From the NCBI GenBank assembly GCA_963634825.1, contig CAVHCP010000013.1, positions 1-36,038 of the forward strand: DNA of 36,038 bases, in the 5' to 3' direction. The notes below the pieces were generated by a model. The model had not been told where the DNA came from. It ran no database searches and was given only the letters and a program-made list of their open reading frames with translations. The DNA comes from Gallibacter sp963634825. Lineage in GTDB: Bacteria; Bacillota; Clostridia; Peptostreptococcales; Anaerovoracaceae. Of the stretch, positions 23,358 to 31,823 are shown piece after piece; the stretch's first letter is position 1; each line of letters opens with the position of its first letter. Made by a program: the position numbers and the translations under genes.

Positions 23358-24443
23358 ATGACTTACAAACTTCTTATTATCAACCCGGGTTCAACAAGTA
23401 CGAAGCTTGCTATATACGATGACGATAAGCAGGTTATACAAGAAAATATCGTGCATGAAGCAGATGATCTAAAACAATATGCAACTATTTTCGATCAACT
23501 TCCTTTTCGTCATAAGGTTGTAGAAGAATTCTTAAAGAAAAACAATATTGAGCTTTCTTCTCTATCTGCAGTAATGGGCAGAGGCGGACTTGTCAGAAAA
23601 GGGCTGACAGCAGGTGGCTACAAGGTAGACGATGTTTTGTTTAAAGCTCTTGGCAGCGAAAGATACACTTCACCGCACGCTTCGGCTCTCGGCGGACTTT
23701 TAGCAAAAACTATCGCTGACGAAGCAGGTGTAGATGCTTATATCTACGATGCCGTAACAGGCGTTGAGCTACCGGATATGGCTAAGATTACAGGTATCCC
23801 TGAAATCGAGCGCATGGGCACTGCTCACCTTTTAAACGGTCACGCTATGGCAGAAAAATATGCAGAGAAATCAGGCAAAAAATATACAGACCTAAATGCT
23901 GTTATCGCTCACATCGGTGGCGGTATCTCAGTATGCGCATACTCAAAGGGCAAGGTTGTTGATTGCCTCGGAGATGACGAAGGATCTATTTGCCCTGAAC
24001 GCTCAGGCACAGTACCTCTACTTCCTTTTATAGAGCTTTGCTTCTCAGGCAAATATACTAAAGAGGATGTTAAAAAGAAGGTAAGAGGGCAAGGCGGACT
24101 ATATGCACACCTTGGCACATCTGACTGCCGCAAGGTAGAGGAGATGATAGATGCAGGCGATGAAAAGGCAAAGCTGTTATATGATGTTTTGGCTCTTCAT
24201 CTCGGAAAGAGCATCGGTCGTATGAGTGCAGCTTTGAAAGGTGATGTGGATGTAATCATCCTCACAGGTGGCGTTGCTTATTCGAAATCACTCACAGACA
24301 AAATCAAAGAATATATTAGTTTTATTGCACCTGTTGAAGTTATGCCGGGCGAGAGCGAAATGGATGCCCTTGCACTTGGCGCTATAAGGATCCTTGATGG
24401 TAAAGAAGTAGCCAAAGACTACGTTTTACCGACAGATCTGTAA
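23358..24443 (+). CDS. buk: Butyrate kinase (or branched-chain/aryl fatty acid kinase)
   Basis: A 361-residue ASKHA-fold acyl kinase that makes ATP from acyl phosphate. The N-terminal LLIINPGSTSTKLAIYDD and the HIGGGISVCAYSKGKVVDC and LTGGVAYS phosphate and adenosine motifs fit the butyrate kinase group rather than acetate kinase (shorter, Buk-specific N-terminus). Position between Ior and Vor genes suggests the acyl group may come from amino acids (isobutyrate, isovalerate or phenylacetate) rather than only from butyrate. The matching phosphotransacylase gene is not in the window. Confidence 0.92.
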   Translation: MTYKLLIINPGSTSTKLAIYDDDKQVIQENIVHEADDLKQYATIFDQLPFRHKVVEEFLKKNNIELSSLSAVMGRGGLVRKGLTAGGYKVDDVLFKALGSERYTSPHASALGGLLAKTIADEAGVDAYIYDAVTGVELPDMAKITGIPEIERMGTAHLLNGHAMAEKYAEKSGKKYTDLNAVIAHIGGGISVCAYSKGKVVDCLGDDEGSICPERSGTVPLLPFIELCFSGKYTKEDVKKKVRGQGGLYAHLGTSDCRKVEEMIDAGDEKAKLLYDVLALHLGKSIGRMSAALKGDVDVIILTGGVAYSKSLTDKIKEYISFIAPVEVMPGESEMDALALGAIRILDGKEVAKDYVLPTDL

Positions 24444-24489
24444 TTGATAGAAATACATAATTAAGTGGGCTTTACAAATGGAGGTTTAG

Positions 24490-25182
24490 ATGAAAGACAT
24501 CTTAGAGAATATGCTAAAAAATAAAAATAATTTCGTATTTGTCGGCGAGGCAGGCTGTGGCAAAAGCGAACTTGCAATAAACTTTGCAGTACAGTTTGCA
24601 AAGCTTACCGACAAACCGATACATTTCTTTGATCTCGATCAGACTAAACCTCTGTTTCGCTCACGAGATGTAGAAAACCTTTTAGAAGAAAGTGGTATTA
24701 TTGTCCACTATCAAGAACAAATTTTTGATGCCCCTACGGTTCCCGGTGGTGTAAAAGAGCAACTTTTAAACGATGAATCTATCACCATACTTGATGTCGG
24801 TGGAGATCACATCGGCGCTCGCATCATCGGAGCCTTTGAGGCTCTTTTAAATAAGGACAATTGTCAAAACTTTTTTGTAATAAATGCTTACCGTCCATGG
24901 TCAAAGGATCTTATTTCTATCGACGGTACAATGGCAAGAGTGCTTGGTATAGCACATATCCAAGTCGAAAACATCTCCATTGTGAGCAATCCAAATCTCG
25001 GTGTTGATACAAAAGCAGACGAAATTGTCGACGGTCATAAAAAGCTCGAAGATATGCTTAATGACTATTTTAAAATTGATTATCTTTGTGCGCTCGAAGC
25101 TCTTTGCCAAGATGTCGCACTTCAGATAAAAACCCCTTTAATTCCGATCAAACTGTTTCTCACCTACGAGTGGCTACAGTAA
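24490..25182 (+). CDS. P-loop ATPase/GTPase of unknown function in the oxidoreductase operon
   Basis: A 230-residue soluble protein with Walker A GEAGCGKS (19-26), a DLDQTKPLFRSRD segment (48-60) reminiscent of the switch region of SIMIBI-class NTPases, and Walker B-like ITILDVGGD with Asp102. NAYRPWSKD and VSNPNLG follow, consistent with a nucleotide-base-binding strand. I do not recognise a named family. Spacing (46 bases after buk, 26 before the ferredoxin gene) puts it in the operon. Inference: an accessory factor for cofactor or Fe-S assembly or regulation of the Ior/Vor enzymes. It does not resemble a phosphotransbutyrylase. Confidence 0.8.
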   Translation: MKDILENMLKNKNNFVFVGEAGCGKSELAINFAVQFAKLTDKPIHFFDLDQTKPLFRSRDVENLLEESGIIVHYQEQIFDAPTVPGGVKEQLLNDESITILDVGGDHIGARIIGAFEALLNKDNCQNFFVINAYRPWSKDLISIDGTMARVLGIAHIQVENISIVSNPNLGVDTKADEIVDGHKKLEDMLNDYFKIDYLCALEALCQDVALQIKTPLIPIKLFLTYEWLQ

Positions 25183-25208
25183 TAAATGTCAAACTAGGAG
25201 GTAATGTA

Positions 25209-25424
25209 ATGGCAAAAGGGAAAGTTGAGATTAGGGCAGAGAGCTGCAAAAGCTGTGGCTACTGTGTAAAATTTTGCCCAAAAAATGTACTCGCCATAGG
25301 CGATAAAGTTAATTCTAAAGGCTACTTATATGTGACAGCTGCAAACGCTGACGACTGTATCGGTTGTGCGGCATGTGGCGTTGTATGTCCTGACGCAGCT
25401 ATCGAAGTTTACAGGGAGGGTTAA
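25209..25424 (+). CDS. 2-oxoacid:ferredoxin oxidoreductase, ferredoxin-like delta subunit
   Basis: A 71-residue protein carrying two [4Fe-4S] motifs, CKSCGYCVKFCP and CIGCAACGVVCP. The start at 25209 follows an AGGAGG site; longer upstream readings overlap the P-loop gene and lack support. It passes electrons from the thiamine enzyme (25427-27261) to free ferredoxin. It lies 2 bases before the alpha subunit, in the order usual for VorD/KorD. Confidence 0.93.
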   Translation: MAKGKVEIRAESCKSCGYCVKFCPKNVLAIGDKVNSKGYLYVTAANADDCIGCAACGVVCPDAAIEVYREG

Positions 25425-25426
25425 AA

Positions 25427-26512
25427 ATGGCAAGAATATTTATGAAGGGTACCGAAGCTATAGCTGAAGCAGCTACAAGAGCAGGCTGTAGATTTTTCGC
25501 GGGCTACCCTATCACACCACAAAATGAAATTCCTGAATATTTCGCAAGAAGAATGCATGATCCTGAGGTAAACGGCGTATTTGTACAGGGCGAAAGTGAA
25601 GTTGCTTCTGTAAATATGCTTTATGGTGCAATCCAGACAGGTACAAGAGCAATGAGTTCTTCTTCAAGTGTAGGTATCAGCTTGTACTCAGAGGGTGTTT
25701 CTTACTGCGCTGCAGCTCGTCTGCCAATCGTTTATGTAAATGTCGGCAGAGGAGGTCCTGGTATCGGAGCTATCCAGCCTGGTCAGCAGGATTATTTGCA
25801 GGCAACTAAAGCTTCCGGTAACGGCGGCTTCCAGATGATCGTTTTATCACCATCTTCTGTACAGGAAGCAATCGATTTGACTTACGAGGCATTTGACCTT
25901 GCAGAAAGAGACAGCAACCCTGTTCTTATCCTCACTGACGGTGTAATGGGTACTATGATGGAGCCTGTTACATTCCCACCAATGAAGAGTGCAGAGGAAG
26001 TTGCTAAGCTAAAGGCTGCAAGAAGATCAAGATGTGCCGTTGGACATACTCCGGAAGAGCAAGTTAGAATCCTTCCCGGTGGCGTAGGCGCAAGCTTTGA
26101 AGCAGAAAACCAGAAGGCTGCTGATCTTTACGAATCATGGAGAGATAAGGATGTAAGAGTAGAAGAATACATGCTTGATGATGCAGAAATCGTACTTACC
26201 GCTTATGGTATCTCAGGTCGTATTGCAAAAGTTGCAGTAAAGGATTTGAGAGCTGAAGGCATCAAAGCAGGAATGATTAGACCTATAACTCTAAATCCAT
26301 TCCCTTATAAATCTTTTGAAAATCTTGACTTCAACCGTGTAAAGGGCATCCTGGATATCGAGATGTCGATTCCTGCACAGATGCGTTGGGATGTTGATCA
26401 TGCTGTACACGGCAGATGTCATATTGAAGAATGTCTAAAATCCGGTGGAGAAATCATGACAAGAGAAAAGGTTATGACTCATGCCAGGAAATTGGCTAAG
26501 GAGGTATTATAA
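25427..26512 (+). CDS. vorB: 2-oxoacid:ferredoxin oxidoreductase alpha subunit (VorB-like)
   Basis: A 361-residue pyrimidine-binding plus transketolase C-terminal subunit. Typical phrases are KGTEAIAEAATRAGCRFFAGYPITPQNE, QGESEVASVNMLYGA, GRGGPGIGAIQPGQQDY and LTDGVMGTM. The closest group I recognise is the 3-methyl-2-oxobutanoate (2-ketoisovalerate) oxidoreductase VorB; 2-oxoglutarate (KorA) is the main alternative, and sequence alone does not fix it. Substrates would come from Val, Leu and Ile. Its stop overlaps the start of the next gene by one base. Confidence 0.85.
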   Translation: MARIFMKGTEAIAEAATRAGCRFFAGYPITPQNEIPEYFARRMHDPEVNGVFVQGESEVASVNMLYGAIQTGTRAMSSSSSVGISLYSEGVSYCAAARLPIVYVNVGRGGPGIGAIQPGQQDYLQATKASGNGGFQMIVLSPSSVQEAIDLTYEAFDLAERDSNPVLILTDGVMGTMMEPVTFPPMKSAEEVAKLKAARRSRCAVGHTPEEQVRILPGGVGASFEAENQKAADLYESWRDKDVRVEEYMLDDAEIVLTAYGISGRIAKVAVKDLRAEGIKAGMIRPITLNPFPYKSFENLDFNRVKGILDIEMSIPAQMRWDVDHAVHGRCHIEECLKSGGEIMTREKVMTHARKLAKEVL

Positions 26513-27261
26513 TGGAAAAAGTTTATAAAAGAACCATTGGTATCAAGCCGGATGCCGTTTCAGGTTTTTGTCCGGGTTGTATGCATGGAACAATACATAA
26601 ATTGGTTGGAGAAGTTGTAGAAGAACTCGGTATGCTTGACAAGCTCGTTAGATGCGAGGGCGTTGGTTGCTGCGGACTTGGTCAGCTTTATGTATCTCAC
26701 GACCTAAACATCTCAGCTCACGGAAGAGCTTGCGCTGTTGCTACAGGTCTAAAGAGATCTAATCCCGAATCACTTGTTTACACTTATCAAGGCGACGGAG
26801 ACCTTGCTTCTATCGGTCTTGCAGAAACTATGTCTGCGGCAAACAGAGGTGAAAATATCACTGTTATATTCGTAAACAACGGTATATATGGTATGACAGG
26901 CGGTCAGATGGCTCCTACAACTCTTATAGGAATGAAAGCAACTACTGCTCCATTTGGCAGAAATGTTGAAGAACACGGATATCCAATTCACATGTGCGAA
27001 GTTTTAAATCAGCTAAAGGCACCTGTATATTTGGAAAGAACTTCATGTAATAATCCTGCGAACACTCGTAAGACAAAGGCTGCTATCAAGAAGGCTTTTG
27101 AAGCACAGATTGCAGGAAAGGGATTCTCAATGGTTGAGATCGTAACTTCATGTCCAACTAACTGGGGACTAAGCGAGCTCAAAGCACTTGACTTCCTAGA
27201 AGAAAAAATGTTTGCTGAATTCCCTCTGGGAGTTTTCAGAGATAATACAGGGGAGGAGTAG
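26512..27261 (+). CDS. vorA: 2-oxoacid:ferredoxin oxidoreductase beta subunit, TPP-binding
   Basis: A 249-residue thiamine-diphosphate-binding subunit. Signatures are GFCPGCMHGTIHKL, VGCCGLGQLY, AHGRACAVATGLKRSNP, the Mg-TPP motif YQGDGDLASIGLAET with NNGIYGMTGGQ, and a final NWGLSE. It pairs with the alpha subunit; the TAATG overlap implies coupled translation. The enzyme yields acyl-CoA, CO2 and reduced ferredoxin. The choice of symbol depends on the VorB assignment and is tentative. Confidence 0.88.
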   Translation: MEKVYKRTIGIKPDAVSGFCPGCMHGTIHKLVGEVVEELGMLDKLVRCEGVGCCGLGQLYVSHDLNISAHGRACAVATGLKRSNPESLVYTYQGDGDLASIGLAETMSAANRGENITVIFVNNGIYGMTGGQMAPTTLIGMKATTAPFGRNVEEHGYPIHMCEVLNQLKAPVYLERTSCNNPANTRKTKAAIKKAFEAQIAGKGFSMVEIVTSCPTNWGLSELKALDFLEEKMFAEFPLGVFRDNTGEE

Positions 27262-27264
27262 AAG

Positions 27265-27816
27265 ATGGAAAGAAATCTAATCGTTGCCGGATTTGGCGGA
27301 CAAGGTGTTATGATGCTGGGAACTCTTCTCGCTCAAGCAACTTGTGAATCTACAGATAAGCATGTTACATATTTCCCTTCATACGGTGCAGAAATGCGTG
27401 GAGGTACTGCAAACTGTTATGTAGTAATCTCTGATGACGAAATCGGCGCACCTATTATGGAAGAGGTTGAAGACCTAATCGTTATGAACGACCCTTCCTT
27501 AGTAAGATTTAAGGAAAGAGTTAAACCTGGCGGATATCTATTTATCAACAGCACTATCGTTAACTCACCAATTGAGAGAGACGATATAACAGTTGTAAAG
27601 GTTCCTGTAACATCAATGGCTCAGGAAATGGGCAATCCTAAGGTACTAAATATTATCATGCTTGGTGCTTACATCGGTGCTACTGAAGTAGTTCCAAAGG
27701 ATGTAATCATCGAAACTATCAAAAACAAGCTTGGTAAGAAAAAACCTGAATTTTTGCCACTAAACCTTGAAGCTTTCGAAAAAGGATACGAAATCGGCGT
27801 AGCTTCAAAGAAATAG
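27265..27816 (+). CDS. 2-oxoacid:ferredoxin oxidoreductase gamma subunit (VorC/KorC-like)
   Basis: A 183-residue subunit with the AGFGGQGVMMLGTLLAQA loop (8-25) and SYGAEMRGGTANCYVVIS, the gamma-domain signatures. It lies 3 bases after the beta gene and closes the operon, followed by the terminator at 27829. It is a paralogue of IorB (22773-23342). Confidence 0.92.
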   Translation: MERNLIVAGFGGQGVMMLGTLLAQATCESTDKHVTYFPSYGAEMRGGTANCYVVISDDEIGAPIMEEVEDLIVMNDPSLVRFKERVKPGGYLFINSTIVNSPIERDDITVVKVPVTSMAQEMGNPKVLNIIMLGAYIGATEVVPKDVIIETIKNKLGKKKPEFLPLNLEAFEKGYEIGVASKK

Positions 27817-27828
27817 TTTATAAAATAG

Positions 27829-27861
27829 AAGACTGCAACTTGTCAGTTGCAGTCTTTTTTT
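27829..27861 (+). terminator. Strong terminator of the ior-buk-vor operon
   Basis: A perfect 12-base stem (27829-27840 with 27845-27856) with a TGTC loop and seven T in 27855-27861. It sits 12 bases after the last stop codon, between convergent units. Confidence 0.95.
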
Positions 27862-27882
27862 GTACTTTTATAAGCTGTGCTT

Positions 27883-28290
27883 TTAGTCAATAACTTCTTC
27901 GTAGATAGTTTCACCGTCTTTGTTTTGGTAAATAATCTTGAAGTTAACGCCGTCTAATCCCGAATCTTCTTCGATTTCATCGATTTGCTTTTCGAGTATA
28001 TCTTCATACAAATCAAAAGCTTCTTCTAGTGATGATTTCATAGCCTTAGCATTTTCATCATTTAGCTGCTCTTCGCTCTTAAATGTATAAATTATTGAGT
28101 TGTCCTTGATCTCGATTGTCGCACCTATTTTTTCTCCTGTGGCTTCAATCTTTTCCTGAGCTTCTGTATTTTCGCTCAAGTAGTCTTCTAAAGTCTTGTC
28201 ACTACCGCCACAGCTTGTTAGTAGCGTTACAGAAAGTAGCAGGCACATTAGAAGTGCAAACACCTTAGTTATATTTTTTCTGTTTGTCAT
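27883..28290 (-). CDS. Small lipoprotein, function unknown
   Basis: A 135-residue protein with a lipoprotein signal peptide: basic N-terminus, hydrophobic core and lipobox LLTSC with the lipidated Cys at 27. The mature part is acidic, with a first section SDKTLEDYLSENTEAQEKI and a likely helical segment ending in a strand VNFKIIYQNKDG. It resembles small clostridial lipoproteins annotated as DUF4854, which I suggest only weakly. It has its own promoter (28368-28396). Confidence 0.75.
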   Translation of the reverse strand: MTNRKNITKVFALLMCLLLSVTLLTSCGGSDKTLEDYLSENTEAQEKIEATGEKIGATIEIKDNSIIYTFKSEEQLNDENAKAMKSSLEEAFDLYEDILEKQIDEIEEDSGLDGVNFKIIYQNKDGETIYEEVID

Positions 28291-28367
28291 AGCTTTATCC
28301 CTTCCTCTATAATTAGTTACCGCTATCCAAATGAATATATTTAATAGTAAAAATATATTCTATTGAA

Positions 28368-28396
28368 AGTATACCCCAAAAAATCCTCTTTTGCAA
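28368..28396 (-). promoter_or_regulatory. Promoter of the lipoprotein gene
   Basis: On the minus strand, TTGCAA (28396-28391) and TATACT (28373-28368) are separated by 17 bases, giving a leader of roughly 70-75 bases. Confidence 0.65.
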
Positions 28397-28439
28397 TCTA
28401 TATATAGTATGGTTTTCTTTATGAATTTGCAGCATACCA

Positions 28440-30086
28440 CTATTTAAGGGCTTCTGTAAGCTGTGGTATAATTTGTTTTTTCCTCGAAACCGCACCCTTT
28501 AGGTACACGCTTCTGTCCCCTGCCTCAACCTTAAATGCTCTCTCTGCAGTTTCGAGTGCTTTAGTGCCGGCACATAACAGCTCTGAGGATCCGGCAAGTA
28601 TATCAGTAAGCATTAGGTATACCATATCCGCTTCTCCTCTGTCTACAACGCTTTGCATATATGCAAGCATTTTTTCCTTCATATCGTCGAGTTCTTTTTT
28701 ATTTACCGACTGCACCTGCCCCACGCCATATGTCATATCGCCAAGCGCAAAAGTCTTATAATCGAGATTAAATATTTCTTCTTCTGTCTTTGAGCCAAAG
28801 TCGCTGCCTGCGGCAAACATATCAAAGGCATATTTTTCGGTATCAATGCCCGCTATCCTCGCAAGCTCTTCTGCAGCGTCCTTGTCCTGCTGTGTACATG
28901 TCGGTGAACGATAAAGGAGCGTATCAGAAAGTATTGCAGAGCACATCGCACCCGCTATTTGCTTTGGTATCTCAACTCCTTTTTCTTTGAACATCGAATA
29001 AATGATTGTCGAAGTACAACCCACAGGTCTGTTTTTATAAAATATCGGAGCTGCCGTCTGGAGCTTTCCTATCTTATGATGATCAACAACCTCAAGCACC
29101 TCAGCCTTTGACATGCCGAGTGCCGCTTGCGATTTTTCGTTATGGTCAACCATTATCGCCTGCTTTTTTTCGTCCTTTAAAATGTCTGCCCTCGATAGCA
29201 TTCCTAAAAACTCCCCATCATCAGAAACGATCGGAAATTCTCTATATCTGGTGTCGACTATCGCCGCCTTGACATCTTCAATAAGTGTATTTTCACTAAA
29301 TGAAAGTAATGTATCGCTACTGCGCATAAAAGCTCCTGCTCTGATGCTTTGATTTAACAGCCTTGCAACCAGATATGTGTCCTTCTCACTTTTTATGAGG
29401 GTACAATTATTAGCCTCTGCTTCTTTTATTATCTCCTCTGACGGCATAACGCCCATACTGAAAATCAGAACTCCCGCTCCCTTTTGTATCGCATACTTTT
29501 GTGCTTCCTCGTTGTCAGCAAGCAAGACAATATCATCCTTTTTGATAGAAAAGCCATCGATATCATCTTTTGTAGTTGCTACTGCTATTTCGCCATTTTC
29601 TATAATTTTTGCCGAATCTCCGCAAATAAGCTCTGCATTCAGCGTTTCAAGAATGTTTGCGATCGGTGTCTTTGCCTTAGAAAGCATATCTCTGCCATTT
29701 TTACTCATAAATGTCTTTGCGATATCGCCCTCCGCAACAACACCTACCAGCTTTATACCATCACTTTTCTCAACGATTGGTAGGAGCACCATTTCTCCGT
29801 TTTCCAAAATTTCCCAAGCTTTTCGCATCGGTATATTTCCGTCTGCCACGATGCTTTTTTGATAGCTGATATCCTTTATCTGTGGTCTGAGATCCTCCAC
29901 AAGCTGTGGCATATCTAAATCAAAGTAGTCTATAACATATTCTGTTTCCGGATTTAGCTCTCCAGCTCTGCAAGGTATAAAATTGCCGTCCTCCGTTTGG
30001 CTTTTGAAGTATGCATATGCCAAGGCCGAGCAAACAGAGTCGGTATCCGGATTTTTATGTCCTATTACATATATATCTTTTTTCAT
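28440..30086 (-). CDS. CBS/DRTGG-type manganese-dependent inorganic pyrophosphatase, copy 2 of a tandem pair
   Basis: A 548-residue family II pyrophosphatase hydrolysing PPi to phosphate. The DHH domain is split by a regulatory insert. The N-terminal IGHKNPDTDS carries His10, Asp14 and Asp16; then come a CBS half, a DRTGG-like domain (about 115-235) and the second CBS (FPIVSDDGEFLGMLSRADIL). After these come VDHN, VVDHHK and the C-terminal DHHA2 part ending in SRKKQIIPQL. In studied homologues AMP and ADP inhibit, while ATP and Ap4A activate, through the CBS pair. It follows its paralogue by 13 bases. Confidence 0.93.
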   Translation of the reverse strand: MKKDIYVIGHKNPDTDSVCSALAYAYFKSQTEDGNFIPCRAGELNPETEYVIDYFDLDMPQLVEDLRPQIKDISYQKSIVADGNIPMRKAWEILENGEMVLLPIVEKSDGIKLVGVVAEGDIAKTFMSKNGRDMLSKAKTPIANILETLNAELICGDSAKIIENGEIAVATTKDDIDGFSIKKDDIVLLADNEEAQKYAIQKGAGVLIFSMGVMPSEEIIKEAEANNCTLIKSEKDTYLVARLLNQSIRAGAFMRSSDTLLSFSENTLIEDVKAAIVDTRYREFPIVSDDGEFLGMLSRADILKDEKKQAIMVDHNEKSQAALGMSKAEVLEVVDHHKIGKLQTAAPIFYKNRPVGCTSTIIYSMFKEKGVEIPKQIAGAMCSAILSDTLLYRSPTCTQQDKDAAEELARIAGIDTEKYAFDMFAAGSDFGSKTEEEIFNLDYKTFALGDMTYGVGQVQSVNKKELDDMKEKMLAYMQSVVDRGEADMVYLMLTDILAGSSELLCAGTKALETAERAFKVEAGDRSVYLKGAVSRKKQIIPQLTEALK

Positions 30087-30099
30087 GTTCGCATCTCCT

Positions 30100-31740
30100 T
30101 TACTTCTGCAATACTGCCATTATCGGTGGTACCAGCTGTTTTTTCCTCGACATTACGCCCTCTAAATATACGCCTCCGTCGCTTTCCTTGACGCCAAAGG
30201 CTGATTCTATGATATTTTTTGCATTGTTGCCTGCAAAAATCAGCTCTGTTGAGTCCGCCGAAACATCTGTGATCATCAGGCAAACCATATCTATTTTTTC
30301 CTCTTTTAGAACATCGTCTAAATATGGGCTCATACGCTTTTTGAGCTTGTCCACATCATTTTGATTTGCCGCAAGCACCTGCCCTGCGCCAAATGTAAGT
30401 TCGTCTGAAGTAAACTGCTTATAATCCTGATAAAAAATTTCTTTTTCTGTCTTTGCATCAAGATTTAGCCCTGCACTTAGCATTTCGTCCCACAGGTTGC
30501 CGAGATCTATATTTGCCTTTTTTGCAAGCCTTTTTGCTGTTTCCTTGTCTATGTCTGTACATGTCGGAGATTTAAAGTACATTGTATCGGATAAAATCGC
30601 AGAGCAAAGAAGTCCTGCTACATCATTTGGGACCTCCACTCCCTGCTCCTCATACATATTTGCTATGATCGTGCAGGTGCTGCCCCAAGGCATATTTGTC
30701 ACACTTATCGGCTGCATAGTTTCGACAGTCGAAAGCTTATGATGATCTATGATTTCTTCAACAGTCGCATCAAAGATACCAAAAACTGCCTGATCCAACT
30801 CATTGTGATCAACCATAATAATCCTCTTACTCTTGCTGTCGAGCAAACTGCCCTTTGAAAGCATTCCGCAAAATGTGCCGTTATCCATTATAGGATATTC
30901 TCTATGTCTTTTTTCCATTACTGTCTTTTTGACATCGTCTAAAAATTCTTTTGGCGTAAATGCCTCCACATCTTCCATTTCGTGCATAAGATGTCGTACC
31001 GGTATACTTTTTTTCAAGACACGCACAACCTCATATATATCGTAATTAGACGATATGATTGTCGTATTGTTTTTTTCTGCCGCCACTTTTAATTCCTCTG
31101 TGACTTTACCTCCGCCACAGATGATAAGTACGCAGTCTCCTTTGTCTATCAGCATTTTTTGATTTTCTTCGCTCGCAGAGAGGATAACGACATCGCCGGG
31201 CTCTACAGCTACGCTTGCGAGACCGACTTCTGCCGCGACAGCGCACACCTTGCCCTTTTCAATTATTTTTTCTTCACTGCCTTGCTCAATCTTTCCCTCT
31301 ATCGTTTTGACAATATTTGCAACCTTTGTTTTTGCCACTGCAAGCGACACGCGGTCGTCTGTATTCATATAAAATCTTGCGATATCTCCACCTGTGACAA
31401 TGCCTGCCATCTTCACGCCGTCACCTACCGGCAAAGTATAATCACTTAACCTCATCATCACATCGACTACTTCCTTTAAAGTAGCCTCCTTGTCCACCAT
31501 TTCTGTAGGCAGCACATTTAGATCATTCACCTGTCTTCTTATATCATAGGTGACTTGTGGCACATCGACACCAAAATGCTTTAGCACGTATTCTGTTTCG
31601 GAATTTACCTCCCCTGCCGTCATTGGGATATATGTTGCGTCGGGATTTGTCTTATTCCTCAGATATGCCATACTGATCGCCGCACACACAGAATCCGTAT
31701 CCGGATTTTTATGCCCGAAAATATAAATTTTTTCTCCCAT
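30100..31740 (-). CDS. CBS/DRTGG-type manganese-dependent inorganic pyrophosphatase, copy 1 of a tandem pair
   Basis: A 546-residue paralogue of the following gene with the same layout and the same metal residues (His10, Asp14, Asp16 in FGHKNPDTDS; VDHN; IIDHHK; C-terminal SRKKQLVPPI). The CBS segment reads YPIMDNGTFCGMLSKGSLL, different from copy 2, so nucleotide response may differ. Both appear catalytically complete. The gene starts just after the terminator of the purine salvage unit, with a promoter I could not assign confidently. Confidence 0.93.
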   Translation of the reverse strand: MGEKIYIFGHKNPDTDSVCAAISMAYLRNKTNPDATYIPMTAGEVNSETEYVLKHFGVDVPQVTYDIRRQVNDLNVLPTEMVDKEATLKEVVDVMMRLSDYTLPVGDGVKMAGIVTGGDIARFYMNTDDRVSLAVAKTKVANIVKTIEGKIEQGSEEKIIEKGKVCAVAAEVGLASVAVEPGDVVILSASEENQKMLIDKGDCVLIICGGGKVTEELKVAAEKNNTTIISSNYDIYEVVRVLKKSIPVRHLMHEMEDVEAFTPKEFLDDVKKTVMEKRHREYPIMDNGTFCGMLSKGSLLDSKSKRIIMVDHNELDQAVFGIFDATVEEIIDHHKLSTVETMQPISVTNMPWGSTCTIIANMYEEQGVEVPNDVAGLLCSAILSDTMYFKSPTCTDIDKETAKRLAKKANIDLGNLWDEMLSAGLNLDAKTEKEIFYQDYKQFTSDELTFGAGQVLAANQNDVDKLKKRMSPYLDDVLKEEKIDMVCLMITDVSADSTELIFAGNNAKNIIESAFGVKESDGGVYLEGVMSRKKQLVPPIMAVLQK

Positions 31741-31778
31741 AATATTCTCCTTATATTGTGGTTATATATAACTTTATA

Positions 31779-31814
31779 CAAAAAATCCACTTTGCCTCTC
31801 GGAAAGTGGATTTT
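31779..31814 (-). terminator. Terminator of the purine permease-phosphoribosyltransferase unit
   Basis: A 12-base perfect stem (31782-31793 with 31803-31814) with a nine-base loop. On the minus strand it is followed by T-rich sequence. It lies just after the phosphoribosyltransferase stop. Confidence 0.88.
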
Positions 31815-31823
31815 GAATGCTGT

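Noticed and set aside
22773..24443. A phosphotransbutyrylase hidden next to butyrate kinase
   Set aside because: The flanking genes are clearly IorB and a Walker-motif NTPase; neither resembles a phosphotransacylase.
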